A stretch of 64,000 bases of DNA from Pseudomonadota bacterium (GTDB lineage Bacteria; Pseudomonadota; Alphaproteobacteria; Rhizobiales; Hyphomicrobiaceae). The translations under genes were made by a program, and so were the position numbers. This document shows, piece by piece, positions 25,293-33,639 of this stretch (its first letter is position 1; each line of letters starts with the position of its first letter). The DNA lies in contig JAEZRM010000064.1 in the NCBI GenBank assembly GCA_023412805.1, forward strand, positions 1 through 64,000, written 5' to 3'. The notes below the pieces were generated by a model. That model was not told the DNA's origin. It saw only the letters and a list, made by a program, of their open reading frames with translations, and ran no database searches.

Positions 25293-25530
25293 GGGGTGCG
25301 CTCCTGGGGCCAGCGTGGGGGCTCGCGGTTTCCTCGCTCGGCGGCTTCAATTGCCGCTCGCATTTGTTAACTCAGTCAAATGTCCGGACAGAGTGGGTCA
25401 AACGCTTGGCTGAGACAATCCCTGAGCACGGAAGTCGGCGTTTTGGGGCCGGATTGCGTGCTGTGCGCCGCACAATGCGCGCCTGCCCCGCGGCTCATGC
25501 AACTGTCACCCGCCAAGTCGGGGCTTCAGC

Positions 25531-25560
25531 TTGACAGGCGACGGAAAATCGCCCTTCTCT
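25531..25560 (+). promoter_or_regulatory. Possible sigma-70-type promoter for infC
   Basis: A perfect TTGACA lies at 25531-25536. A weak -10-like TCTCTA/CTTCTC follows about 17-19 bases later, ending near 25560. It is about 105 bases upstream of the proposed infC start. The spacer contains a small GGCGA/TCGCC inverted repeat. The -10 element is poor, so this is tentative. Confidence 0.4.
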
Positions 25561-25664
25561 AGGGCCGTTTCTGCGTCGAGTTGTCGCCTGCGGCCGGGGT
25601 GACACGATCTGCTCGAGCAGGTTCTCGAAATTTTCAATGATCGGCCTATTCCAGGAGACGCAAC

Positions 25665-26204
25665 ATACGCCGTCCAATGCGCGCAGGCCCGGAGCGCGAG
25701 CCTTCCGGCCCCAGAACAAATGATGGCATCCGCACGCGAACAGTTCGCCTGATCAATGCGGATGGCGACAATGTCGGCGTCGTCGAGACGCTCGAAGCCC
25801 TTCGGCAGGCCCAGGAGGCCGGGTTGGACCTCGTCGAGGTATCGCCCGATGCTGACCCGCCGGTGGCCAAGATCCTGGACTTCGGCAAGTACAAGTTCCA
25901 GGAGCAGAAGAAGCAGGCCGAGGCCCGCAAAAAGCAGAAAATCGTCGAGATCAAAGAGATCAAGATGCGTCCGAGCATCGATGATCACGACTACGACGTG
26001 AAAATGCGCGCTATCAAGCGCTTCTTCGAGGATGGCGACAAGGTCAAGGTGACCCTACGATTCCGCGGCCGCGAGATGGCCCACCAGCAGCTCGGCATGG
26101 CCGTGCTCCAGCGGGTCAAAGCCGAGGTGCAGGAGATCAGCAAGGTGGAGTCCGAGCCGCGTCTCGAAGGCCGCCAGATGGTCATGGTGCTGGCGCCAAA
26201 ATAA
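25665..26204 (+). CDS. infC: Translation initiation factor IF-3, probable ATA start
   Basis: A 179-residue IF-3 that keeps subunits apart and proofreads initiator tRNA and start codons. The N-terminal domain (residues about 15-85, TNDGIRTRTVRLINADGDN to ILDFGKYKFQEQKK), the basic linker and the C-terminal domain (IKMRPSIDDHDYDVKMRAIKRFFEDGDKVKVTLRFRGREM) are complete. The first ATG (25677) has no ribosome site at useful distance. An AGGAG at 25653-25657 lies 7 bases before an in-frame ATA at 25665, which would give the N-terminus MRRPMRAG, like the MRRP start common in alphaproteobacterial IF-3. infC is known for rare AUU-class starts used in autoregulation. Confidence 0.92.
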   Translation: MRRPMRAGPEREPSGPRTNDGIRTRTVRLINADGDNVGVVETLEALRQAQEAGLDLVEVSPDADPPVAKILDFGKYKFQEQKKQAEARKKQKIVEIKEIKMRPSIDDHDYDVKMRAIKRFFEDGDKVKVTLRFRGREMAHQQLGMAVLQRVKAEVQEISKVESEPRLEGRQMVMVLAPK

Positions 26205-26371
26205 CCGTGTGCCGCCGCCGGCGTTCGGCTCCGGCGGCCGTTGAGGTGCAGGCCGGGCGGCACCAGGATGGGGCCGCCGCCTGCCCGTGCGGTTGAATTT
26301 CCCTTGAAATCGTTCCATGAAGTGGCGCCGCGGGCTGCCCCTGCGGTCGCGCCTCATTGCGAGAACCGTTC
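26205..26371 (+). other. infC-pheT gap with GC hairpin; rpmI, rplT and pheS absent
   Basis: The stretch of 167 bases between infC and pheT contains an 8-bp stem, GCCGCCGG (26214-26221) with CCGGCGGC (26231-26238), and no T-run. There is no reading frame for ribosomal proteins L35 or L20 or for the phenylalanyl-tRNA synthetase alpha chain, which commonly lie between these genes in related bacteria. Only a weak ribosome site precedes pheT. Confidence 0.6.
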
Positions 26372-28795
26372 ATGAAATTCACGTTCAACTGGCTCCGGGA
26401 TCACCTGGACACGAGCACGCCGCTCGACGAGATCGTCGACAGGCTGTCGATCATCGGCCTCGAGGTCGAGGGCGTCGAGGAGCCGGCGAAGGCGCTCAAT
26501 CCGTTCGTCGTCGCGCGCGTGGTCGATGCCAAGCAGCATCCCAATGCGGACAAGCTGCGCGTCTGCCAGGTGGATACAGGAAACGGGGTCGTCGAGGTCG
26601 TCTGCGGCGCGCCCAATGCGCATACCGGCATGATCGGTGTGTTCGCTCCGATCGGCAGCTACATCCCGGGCACGGGCATTACGCTCGACAAGCGTCCCGT
26701 CCGCGGCGTCGTCTCGAACGGCATGCTCGTCTCCGAGCGAGAGCTGGAGCTGTCCGAGGATCACGAGGGCATCATCGATCTCGGCAAGGCCCACGCTAAG
26801 GACGTCGGCAAGCGCTACGTGGATGTCATGAGCCTCGATGACCCGGTCGTTGAGGTCAAGCTGACGCCCAACCGTCCGGACTGCACGGGCGTGCGCGGCA
26901 TCGCGCGAGACATTGCGGCGTGCGGTCTCGGCAAGCTCAAGCCCGAACTGCCGACACCCGGCGTCGAGGGTAAGTACGAGTGCCCGATCGACATCCTGCT
27001 CGAGTTCCCGCCCGAGCTTGCGCACGCCTGCCCGATTTTCGCCGGGCGTTACATCCGCGGCATCAAGAACGGCGCATCGCCCGCATGGGTCCAGCAGCGG
27101 CTCAAGGCTATCGGGCTCCGACCGATCAATGCCGTCGTCGACGTGACGAACTACGTCAGCATCGATCGCGGCCGGCCTCTGCACGTCTATGACGCCGACC
27201 AGGTGATCGGCGCCATCCGCGCCCGCAATGGCCGCAATGGCGAGCGCTTCCTCGGCCTCGACGGCAAAGAGCACTATGTCCAGGACGGCATGTGCGTCAT
27301 TGCCGATACGCAGCGCGTTCTTGGCTTTGGCGGCATCATGGGTGGTGAGGAGTCGGGTTCGACACACGAGACGACCAACATCCTCATCGAGTGCGCCTAT
27401 TTCGACCCGCTGCTGACGGCGGCGACGGGCCGCAAGGCCGGCCTGCAGACGGATGCGCGTTACCGCTTCGAGCGCGGCGTCGATCCGGCATTCATTCGTG
27501 GCGGCCTCGATCTCGGCACGCGGCTGATGCTCGATTTCGCTGGCGGCGAGCCCTCGCGGGCCAAGATCGCCGGCAAGGAACCGATCAAGAAAACGGTCAT
27601 TTCATTCGCGTTCTCGCGCGTGAAGAAGCTCGCGGGGCTGGACATCAAGACGGCAGACGCACGCAAGACGCTCAATGCACTCGGTTTCGAAATCGATGGG
27701 CCAGGCGATGTGGTGAAGGTCACAGCACCGACTTGGCGGCCCGACATTCATGGCGCTGCCGATGTCGTCGAAGAGATCGCGCGCATTGCCGGTCTCGACA
27801 AGGTGCCTGCGGTTGCCATGCCGCGCCAGCATGGTGTGACACGGTCGGTGCTCACGGAGGTGCAGCGTCGCGCGCGTCGTGCGCGCCGCGTGCTCGCCAC
27901 GCGGGGCATGGTCGAGGCGATTACGTGGTCGTTCACGCCGCGCGCGTGGGCCGAGCACTTTGGCGGCGGCAGCGATGCGCTCGAACTTGCCAATCCCATT
28001 TCCACCGAGATGAGCTCCATGCGTCCGAGCCTGCTGCCGGGACTGCTCGCGGCGGCGCAGCGCAATCGTAATCGCGGCTTTGCAGATGTCGCTCTCTTCG
28101 AGGTCGGCCAGGCTTACAAGGGCGACCAGCCCGAGGATCAGCTCCTGCTCGCGTCCGGCGTCCGGGTCGGTGCAGCGCAGCTCATGGGGCACGGCCGGCA
28201 CTGGGACGGCGCGGCAAAACCGGCGGATGTCTTCGAAGTGAAGGCCGATGCGGCGGCTTTGCTGGCGGCTCTCGGCGTCGATCCGGCTCGCGCGCAGGTC
28301 ACACGCGATGCGCCCGCGTGGTTCCATCCCGGTCGTTCCGGAACGCTGCGTCTCGGGCCCAAGGTCGTGCTCGCGCATTTCGGCGAAGTTCATCCAGCGA
28401 CACTCAAGACGCTCGACGTGACGGGCCCCGCTTCGGCCTTCGAGCTGTTCGTCAGCGCGCTTCCGGCGGAGAAGCGGAAGTCGCGTGCGCGTGCGCCGCT
28501 GGCATCCGCAGATCTGCTGCCGGTGACGCGCGACTTCGCCTTCCTGCTCGATCGAGACGTGGCGGCAGGTGATGTGGTCAGGGCCGCTTCGGCCGCTGAC
28601 AAAGCGCTGATCTCGAACGTCCGCGTGTTCGATCTCTTCGAGGGTGATGCGCTAGGCGCGGGCAAGAAGTCGCTCGCGATCGAGGTGACGCTCTCGCCGG
28701 CCGAGAAGACGCTCACCGACGCCGAAATCGATGCAGTCTCGAAGAAGGTGATCGCCGAGGTGAAGAAGGCGACGGGCGGAGACGTGCGCGGTTGA
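26372..28795 (+). CDS. pheT: Phenylalanine--tRNA ligase beta subunit
   Basis: An 807-residue beta chain of the cytosolic alpha2-beta2 phenylalanyl-tRNA synthetase (EC 6.1.1.20). The start MKFTFNWLRDHLD is the standard one. Domains in order are the tRNA-binding OB fold (residues about 40-155, HPNADKLRVCQVD), B3/4 (RPINAVVDVTNYVSIDRGRPLHVYDAD), B5 (about 405-475), the catalytic-like core (NRGFADVALFEVGQAY) and a C-terminal anticodon-binding FDX-ACB domain (PVTRDFAFLLDRDV to the end). Its normal partner gene pheS is not upstream and is not found in this window, which is unusual. Confidence 0.95.
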   Translation: MKFTFNWLRDHLDTSTPLDEIVDRLSIIGLEVEGVEEPAKALNPFVVARVVDAKQHPNADKLRVCQVDTGNGVVEVVCGAPNAHTGMIGVFAPIGSYIPGTGITLDKRPVRGVVSNGMLVSERELELSEDHEGIIDLGKAHAKDVGKRYVDVMSLDDPVVEVKLTPNRPDCTGVRGIARDIAACGLGKLKPELPTPGVEGKYECPIDILLEFPPELAHACPIFAGRYIRGIKNGASPAWVQQRLKAIGLRPINAVVDVTNYVSIDRGRPLHVYDADQVIGAIRARNGRNGERFLGLDGKEHYVQDGMCVIADTQRVLGFGGIMGGEESGSTHETTNILIECAYFDPLLTAATGRKAGLQTDARYRFERGVDPAFIRGGLDLGTRLMLDFAGGEPSRAKIAGKEPIKKTVISFAFSRVKKLAGLDIKTADARKTLNALGFEIDGPGDVVKVTAPTWRPDIHGAADVVEEIARIAGLDKVPAVAMPRQHGVTRSVLTEVQRRARRARRVLATRGMVEAITWSFTPRAWAEHFGGGSDALELANPISTEMSSMRPSLLPGLLAAAQRNRNRGFADVALFEVGQAYKGDQPEDQLLLASGVRVGAAQLMGHGRHWDGAAKPADVFEVKADAAALLAALGVDPARAQVTRDAPAWFHPGRSGTLRLGPKVVLAHFGEVHPATLKTLDVTGPASAFELFVSALPAEKRKSRARAPLASADLLPVTRDFAFLLDRDVAAGDVVRAASAADKALISNVRVFDLFEGDALGAGKKSLAIEVTLSPAEKTLTDAEIDAVSKKVIAEVKKATGGDVRG

Positions 28796-28840
28796 GGCGC
28801 CCACTTCAACGCGCCACGCACTTCTTCCCCTTACCCCGGC

Positions 28841-28864
28841 CCTCTCCCCGCGTGCGGGGAGAGG
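28841..28864. repeat. CCTCTCCCCGC palindrome (copy 1)
   Basis: An 11-base arm CCTCTCCCCGC (28841-28851) is mirrored by GCGGGGAGAGG (28854-28864) with only two bases between. A related, less perfect element lies at 62750-62774 after pyk. Such GC-rich hairpin elements are often dispersed between genes in alphaproteobacteria. It lies after pheT and could help transcript termination or stability. Confidence 0.6.
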
Positions 28865-28920
28865 GAATGATTGTCCCTCTTCCCAGCGGCCCGCGGCCAC
28901 GAACTGCGACCTCTCGTTCC

Positions 28921-28985
28921 AGCCGCCCGCGCCATAGCACCACGTCGGAAGGCGACAGCACCTCTTTCCAGCAGGCGCGGGCAAG
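28921..28985 (-). repeat. Dispersed intergenic repeat (copy A)
   Basis: Read on the minus strand, this shares the core GCTGGAAAGAGGTGCT (28957-28972) and the following TCGCC...TTCCG...GTGG with the segment after bdhA at 37861-37925. The flanking CGCGG sequences are also similar. It contains an imperfect GGAAAGAGG...CCTTCC hairpin. It lies just beyond the 3' end of rnpB. Confidence 0.55.
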
Positions 28986-28992
28986 AAAAATC

Positions 28993-29401
<409 letters not shown>

Positions 29402-29410
29402 GAAAGACAT

Positions 29411-29431
29411 AAGGGGCGCCGAAGCGCCCCC
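29411..29431 (-). terminator. Hairpin between the aldehyde dehydrogenase gene and rnpB
   Basis: GGGGCGC (29413-29419) pairs with GCGCCCC (29424-29430) around a CGAA loop. On the minus strand it is followed by CTTATGTCTTT. It lies 35 bases after the aldehyde dehydrogenase stop and just before the rnpB 5' end, so it probably insulates the two transcripts. Confidence 0.65.
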
Positions 29432-29465
29432 GTCAAGGACTTCGCGATGATCCGGTTAGCGGATT

Positions 29466-30899
29466 TCAGGCCGCGTTCCAGCCCATAACGGCTTTGGTCT
29501 CGAGGTACTCTTCGATGCCATGGCGGCCCCACTCGCGGCCGTTGCCGGACTGGCGATATCCGCCGAAGGGTGCTGAAGGATCGGCAACGGCCATGTTGAC
29601 CGTCACCATGCCGGCGCGGATCTGCCGTGCGACGCGCTTTGCCCGATCGCGGTCGGCGGAATGAACGTAGCCCGCAAGGCCGAACATGTGATCGTTGGCG
29701 ATCCGAATGGCATCCGCCTCGTCCTTGTAGGCCATGATCGAGAGCACCGGACCGAAGATCTCCTCGCGCGCGATCCGCATGTCGGGCGTCACGTTGGCGA
29801 ACACCGTCGGCTTGACGAAGTAGCCGGTGCCCAGGCCATCGGGCTTGCCAGGGCCGCCCGTAACGAGCGTCGCGCCGTCCCTGATGCCGGACTGAATGAG
29901 ATCCTGGATCTTGTTCCACTGCACGTCGGAGACGACCGGCCCCATCTCGGCGTCGGCATCCGTCGGGAGACCCACCTTGATACTCTCCGCGACGGTCTTC
30001 GCGATCGCGGCAACCTCGGCCATGCGAGCGGCGGGCACCAGCATGCGCGTCGGTGAGTTGCACGACTGGCCGCTGTTGCGGAAGCAGAGCTTCACGCCTT
30101 CGGCTACGGCCTTCTGCCAATCGACATCGTCGAGCAGGATGTTCGCCGACTTACCGCCGAGTTCCTGGTTGACGCGCTTGACGGTCGGCGCGGCGCGGAT
30201 CGCGACATCGATGCCGGCGCCGGTCGAGCCGGTGAAGGACATGCAGTCGACGTCGGGATGCTCGGCGAGCGCCTGACCGACCACGCGGTCGCCGTGCACG
30301 AGATTGAAGGCGCCCGCCGGAACGCCGGCCTCCTCCAGCATCTCGGCGATCAGGATCGCGGAGAAAGGCGCCACTTCCGACGGCTTGAGCACCATGGTGC
30401 TGCCCGCTGCGATCGCGGCCGCGACCTTGCAGGAGATCTGGTTGGCGGGCCAGTTCCACGGCGTGATCATGCCGACGACACCGATAGGCTCGCGCAGAAT
30501 TTCCGTCGGGCCGTGCGCCTCCTCGAACGGGTAAGTCTTCAGTACGCCGTGGGCGGTGCGGAAGTGGCCCATGCCGGCGCCAGCCTGGAAGCGCGTTGCG
30601 AACGAGATCGGCGCGCCCATCTCGCGGCTGATGGTCTCGCCCATCTCCGTGAAGCGGCGCTTGAAGATCGCGGCGATCTTCTCGAGCAGGGCAAGGCGCT
30701 CCTCGCGCGAGGTGGCAGCGAAGGCAGGGAACGCCGCGCGCGCGGCTGCTACGGCGCGATCGACATCGGCCTTGGTGCCGAGCGCGACTTTGGCAAAGGG
30801 CTGCTCGGTTGCCGGATTGATGACGTCAATTGTAGTCGCGCTGACGGGATCGACCCAGGAACCGTTGATGAAGTATTGCAGGCCCTTGTTCAAATTCAT
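29466..30899 (-). CDS. NAD(P)-dependent aldehyde dehydrogenase family protein
   Basis: A 477-residue cytosolic enzyme oxidising an aldehyde to its acid. The family motifs are complete: the N-terminal NPATEQPFAKVALG, the cofactor segment MITPWNWPANQISCKVAAAIAAGSTMVLKPSEVAP, the general-base Glu in QELGGKSANI and the catalytic Cys in NSGQSCNSPTRM. The C-terminal PFGGYRQSGNGREWGRHGIEEYLE is also present. The FRNSGQSCN form and the wide-spectrum alignment suggest a generic aldehyde dehydrogenase rather than a specific succinate-semialdehyde or betaine enzyme. It is monocistronic, with a hairpin after it and rnpB beyond. The substrate is unknown. Confidence 0.9.
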   Translation of the reverse strand: MNLNKGLQYFINGSWVDPVSATTIDVINPATEQPFAKVALGTKADVDRAVAAARAAFPAFAATSREERLALLEKIAAIFKRRFTEMGETISREMGAPISFATRFQAGAGMGHFRTAHGVLKTYPFEEAHGPTEILREPIGVVGMITPWNWPANQISCKVAAAIAAGSTMVLKPSEVAPFSAILIAEMLEEAGVPAGAFNLVHGDRVVGQALAEHPDVDCMSFTGSTGAGIDVAIRAAPTVKRVNQELGGKSANILLDDVDWQKAVAEGVKLCFRNSGQSCNSPTRMLVPAARMAEVAAIAKTVAESIKVGLPTDADAEMGPVVSDVQWNKIQDLIQSGIRDGATLVTGGPGKPDGLGTGYFVKPTVFANVTPDMRIAREEIFGPVLSIMAYKDEADAIRIANDHMFGLAGYVHSADRDRAKRVARQIRAGMVTVNMAVADPSAPFGGYRQSGNGREWGRHGIEEYLETKAVMGWNAA

Positions 30900-31247
30900 G
30901 CTTGCTCTCCGTTGAGATCTTGCTGCGCTGCATTAGCGCGCGATCACCGTTGGCGCCAGCTTTAGGCCGTGGGGCTCGGCTGATCAACGACTTGCTAAGC
31001 GAGGCCGATTTGTGCGCCGCACGTACAGGTCGTGCGAGAACGGACCTTTTTCCTTGCAAGGCCCCGTCCCATGTCCCACCTTAACCGCAGCGGCGCGCTG
31101 TGCCATCGGCACTGTGGCGCCTCTACGAAGCGACGAACAGTTTCGCCGGCCACGGTGATCGGTTCGTGCAGCGACAGGGCTTGAGGGGGGCGGGGCGCCC
31201 TGTACCCGCGCGATTGGGTCATCCGACCGGAGAACGGGAGGACACCC
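30900..31247. other. Intergenic region upstream of the CBS-domain gene
   Basis: A divergent 348-base gap between the aldehyde dehydrogenase and CBS-domain genes. No gene, RNA or clear repeat is seen. A GGGAGG ribosome site for the CBS gene lies at its right end, and promoters for both genes must lie here. Confidence 0.5.
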
Positions 31248-31679
31248 ATGCATGTTGCCTCGATACTGAAGGTCAAGGGTCACGCCGTCGAGACGGTCCG
31301 TGCGGACACCATGCTGTCGGCCGTCGCTGGCCGCCTCGCCGATAAGCGCATCGGCGCCGTGGTGGTGACCGACAAGACCGGATCCATTGCCGGCATCGTC
31401 TCCGAGCGCGACATCGTCCATGCGCTCGCTCGCGAGGGTGCGGGCTGCCTCGACTGGCCGGTCTCCGAGATCATGACGCGCGAGGTGCTGACCTGCTCGG
31501 CGGACGACACCATCGACGAGATCATGAGCCGCATGACGGCGCGGCGCTGCCGGCATCTGCCGGTGGTGGATGGTCGCAGCCTTGCCGGCATCATCTCGAT
31601 CGGGGACGTGGTCAAGCATCACATCGCCGAAGTCGAGATGGAAGCCATGGCCATGCGCGACTATATCGCGACGGCATGA
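31248..31679 (+). CDS. Tandem CBS-domain protein
   Basis: A 143-residue protein made of two CBS motifs (about residues 10-65 and 78-130), which together form a Bateman module that binds adenine nucleotides. Typical segments are IGAVVVTDKTGSIAGIVSERDIVHAL and RRCRHLPVVDGRSLAGIISIGDVVKHHI. No enzyme or DNA-binding domain is attached. Stand-alone pairs like this act as energy sensors or regulators of partner proteins in Rhizobiales. A GGGAGG site precedes the ATG, and a perfect 13-bp hairpin follows the stop. Confidence 0.88.
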   Translation: MHVASILKVKGHAVETVRADTMLSAVAGRLADKRIGAVVVTDKTGSIAGIVSERDIVHALAREGAGCLDWPVSEIMTREVLTCSADDTIDEIMSRMTARRCRHLPVVDGRSLAGIISIGDVVKHHIAEVEMEAMAMRDYIATA

Positions 31680-31692
31680 GGACAACGACGAA

Positions 31693-31724
31693 TGCCGCGC
31701 CGTGCGGATAAGCACGGCGCGGCA
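31693..31724 (+). terminator. Perfect 13-bp stem-loop after the CBS-domain gene
   Basis: TGCCGCGCCGTGC (31693-31705) pairs fully with GCACGGCGCGGCA (31712-31724) around a six-base GGATAA loop. No T-run follows, so it may be a rho-independent-like terminator or a transcript-stabilising stem. Confidence 0.65.
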
Positions 31725-31756
31725 AGCGCTCGGAACTGCGTTGACGGTTCGGGTGT

Positions 31757-32026
31757 CTAGACGCGCCAGCCGTTACGCCGTTCGTTGGCTGCGTTGATCA
31801 GCGTCGAGGTGATCTCGCTCCTGTCGATGCCGATGTCGTTCAGCATCCGGTCGTCGAGTGCGTGCAATTCCTTCTCGGCTGCCCTGAAGGACCGGTAGCG
31901 GATGTAACCGGCCGCGACCTTCGCGACAAAACCAAGAATTGTTGAGCTTGCGCCGGCAAAAGAAGACGGCAGCTTGCCTTCGGCGCCGCCATAAGGCGCG
32001 CCTATTTCCAGCTTCTGGGCATTCAT
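31757..32026 (-). CDS. DUF1127-family small protein
   Basis: An 89-residue protein. The C-terminal half carries the DUF1127 (YjiS-like) signature: RYRSFRAAEKELHALDDRMLNDIGIDRSEI. The N-terminal half is a Gly/Ala/Ser-rich linker and a short hydrophobic stretch. DUF1127 proteins are short, Arg-rich and often stress-regulated in alphaproteobacteria; some bind RNA and affect phosphate or carbon uptake. It lies next to another small protein on the same strand, about 50 bases downstream of it. A specific function here cannot be assigned. Confidence 0.85.
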   Translation of the reverse strand: MNAQKLEIGAPYGGAEGKLPSSFAGASSTILGFVAKVAAGYIRYRSFRAAEKELHALDDRMLNDIGIDRSEITSTLINAANERRNGWRV

Positions 32027-32075
32027 GGGATTTAGATCTCTTTTCGGGATGAATTGTGGGTTGGTGAAAACGTGA

Positions 32076-32294
32076 TCAGACGAATGTAAATCGTCGGATG
32101 TGATCCGCTTTCATGCCGAGAAATTTCAGGCCCACGTGCATGTCACGTCGCACCACGCGCTCGACAGCCACGTGTGCTTGCGTTTTCGGCAGCGTTACAG
32201 GCGCGCCCGGAAAATCGGCAAGTGCCACGTTCGTCGATTTCGGAGCGCCTGCACCCGCCCGGTGTGCGCCGCTGTGTGTGTGCTTGTTGCTCAT
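32076..32294 (-). CDS. Small hypothetical protein
   Basis: A 72-residue protein starting MSNKHTHSGAHRAGAG. Three in-frame ATGs lie close together; the third is chosen because AGAGGAG sits about 9 bases upstream. The N-terminal third is a His/Gly/Ala-rich flexible tail. The rest is a small basic domain (TQAHVAVERVVRRDMHVGLKFLGMKADHIRRFTFV). No family is recognised. It sits between the DUF1127 gene and the LysR gene and is probably expressed from the gap at 32295-32566. Confidence 0.45.
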   Translation of the reverse strand: MSNKHTHSGAHRAGAGAPKSTNVALADFPGAPVTLPKTQAHVAVERVVRRDMHVGLKFLGMKADHIRRFTFV

Positions 32295-32566
32295 GCTCAT
32301 CATCTCCTCTGAGTGTTTTCCGCGCTGGTCGAGGCCCTCCGCGCGGATCGGGTTAATCTCATGTTCCGGTCGATTTGATAATCCAGCGCCGAGGACAAAC
32401 ATTGCGGAATTTCATTCGCAGATGCGCTGTGCTTCATGCTAAACAGCCCCATCCCAAGTGCGAAATAAACAGGCGCCGAAAGTGCCCGCCTAGAATTGAG
32501 GCGGGCGCCCGAGAGCAGATGCGCGCGCCTGCAAAACCGTGACTGTGCCGAGGCAGCAGGTGTGCA

Positions 32567-33466
32567 ATGCGACAGCCTGACGAAATGCTGGTGATGGTGC
32601 GCGTGGCCGATCGTGGCGGCTTCACTGCCGCGGCGGAGGATGTCGGCCTTACGCCGTCTGCCGTGGCGAAACTCGTGCAGCGTCTTGAGCTGCGCCTGGG
32701 TGTGCGCCTGCTCAATCGCACGACTCGTCGCGTGACATTGACGGCCGAAGGTGAGCGGTACGTCGCGCGCTCGCGCAAAATTCTCGCCGACATCGACGAG
32801 TGCGAAGCGGATGTCATGGCGCAAGGCGCGGCTCCGCGAGGAGAGCTTCGTGTGGCGTGCGCGACGGGCGTGGGTTTTGCGACGGTCGTCGGTGCTTTGC
32901 CGCGCTTCCGCGAGCGTTATCCCGATATCCGCATCGAGTTTGCGATCGGCAGCCGCCGTATCGATCTTGTTGAGAACCAGATTGATGTCGCGCTCAGGCT
33001 CGGTGGCCTACCGGACAGCTCGTTTGTCGCGCGGAAGCTTGCAACTTTCCATCGGTTACTCTGTGCCTCGCCGGTTTACTTGGCCAACGCGCCGCGTCTC
33101 GTCGCGCCCGATGATCTTCTTGAGCACGAGTGCCTGTTCGCCTCGTCAACGGCCGATCTCGATCTCTGGCCGTTCAAGGATGGCGGGCGCGTCCGTCGGA
33201 TCAAGGTCAACGGCCGCTATCGCTTCGACGATGGCATGGCTTGCTATCTCGCGAGCCTTGCGGGTGTCGGCATCATTCGGCTGTCGAACGAGCAGGCGGC
33301 GCGGGCGCTCAAGGTCGGCCGTCTCGTGCCTGTTCTCGAAGCGGACCACGTGCCCGAGGCGGTGCAGCTTCACGCGGTTGTGCCACAAGGGCGGCAGAAT
33401 TCCCCCAAGGTCCGCGCGTTCATCGATTTCCTCGCGGATGCCTACGAGAAGGAGGGCTGGCGGTAG
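32567..33466 (+). CDS. LysR-family transcriptional regulator
   Basis: A 299-residue DNA-binding regulator. The N-terminal winged helix-turn-helix (about residues 5-62) has GGFTAAAEDVGLTPSAVAKLVQRLELRLGVRLLNRTTRRVTLT. The effector domain from about residue 88 begins GELRVACATGVGFATVVGALPRF and contains DVALRLGGLPDSSFVARKL. This pattern, with a short recognition loop and no long hinge, is of the CrgA/AaeR-like LysR group that often controls stress or aromatic-catabolic genes. It is followed 173 bases later by the sulfatase gene on the same strand, but co-regulation is only an inference. Confidence 0.9.
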   Translation: MRQPDEMLVMVRVADRGGFTAAAEDVGLTPSAVAKLVQRLELRLGVRLLNRTTRRVTLTAEGERYVARSRKILADIDECEADVMAQGAAPRGELRVACATGVGFATVVGALPRFRERYPDIRIEFAIGSRRIDLVENQIDVALRLGGLPDSSFVARKLATFHRLLCASPVYLANAPRLVAPDDLLEHECLFASSTADLDLWPFKDGGRVRRIKVNGRYRFDDGMACYLASLAGVGIIRLSNEQAARALKVGRLVPVLEADHVPEAVQLHAVVPQGRQNSPKVRAFIDFLADAYEKEGWR

Positions 33467-33639
33467 AGGCCGTTGGCATTGTCGAGCAGATACCGTCGGG
33501 TTTGCGCGGTATACCCGATGGTGATTGCTCGCGGCACCGATAGCGGGAAACCCGCACAACATCTCAGCACTACTCCGGATGGCTCCTGCGGCAGCGTATA
33601 CGCAAGCATTGCTGCGCAGTAAGCCAGCAGGAGAGCAAC

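Noticed and set aside
25677..26204. infC start at the first ATG (25677).
   Set aside because: The ribosome site is 19 bases away, whereas it sits 7 bases from an in-frame ATA that gives the usual N-terminus.
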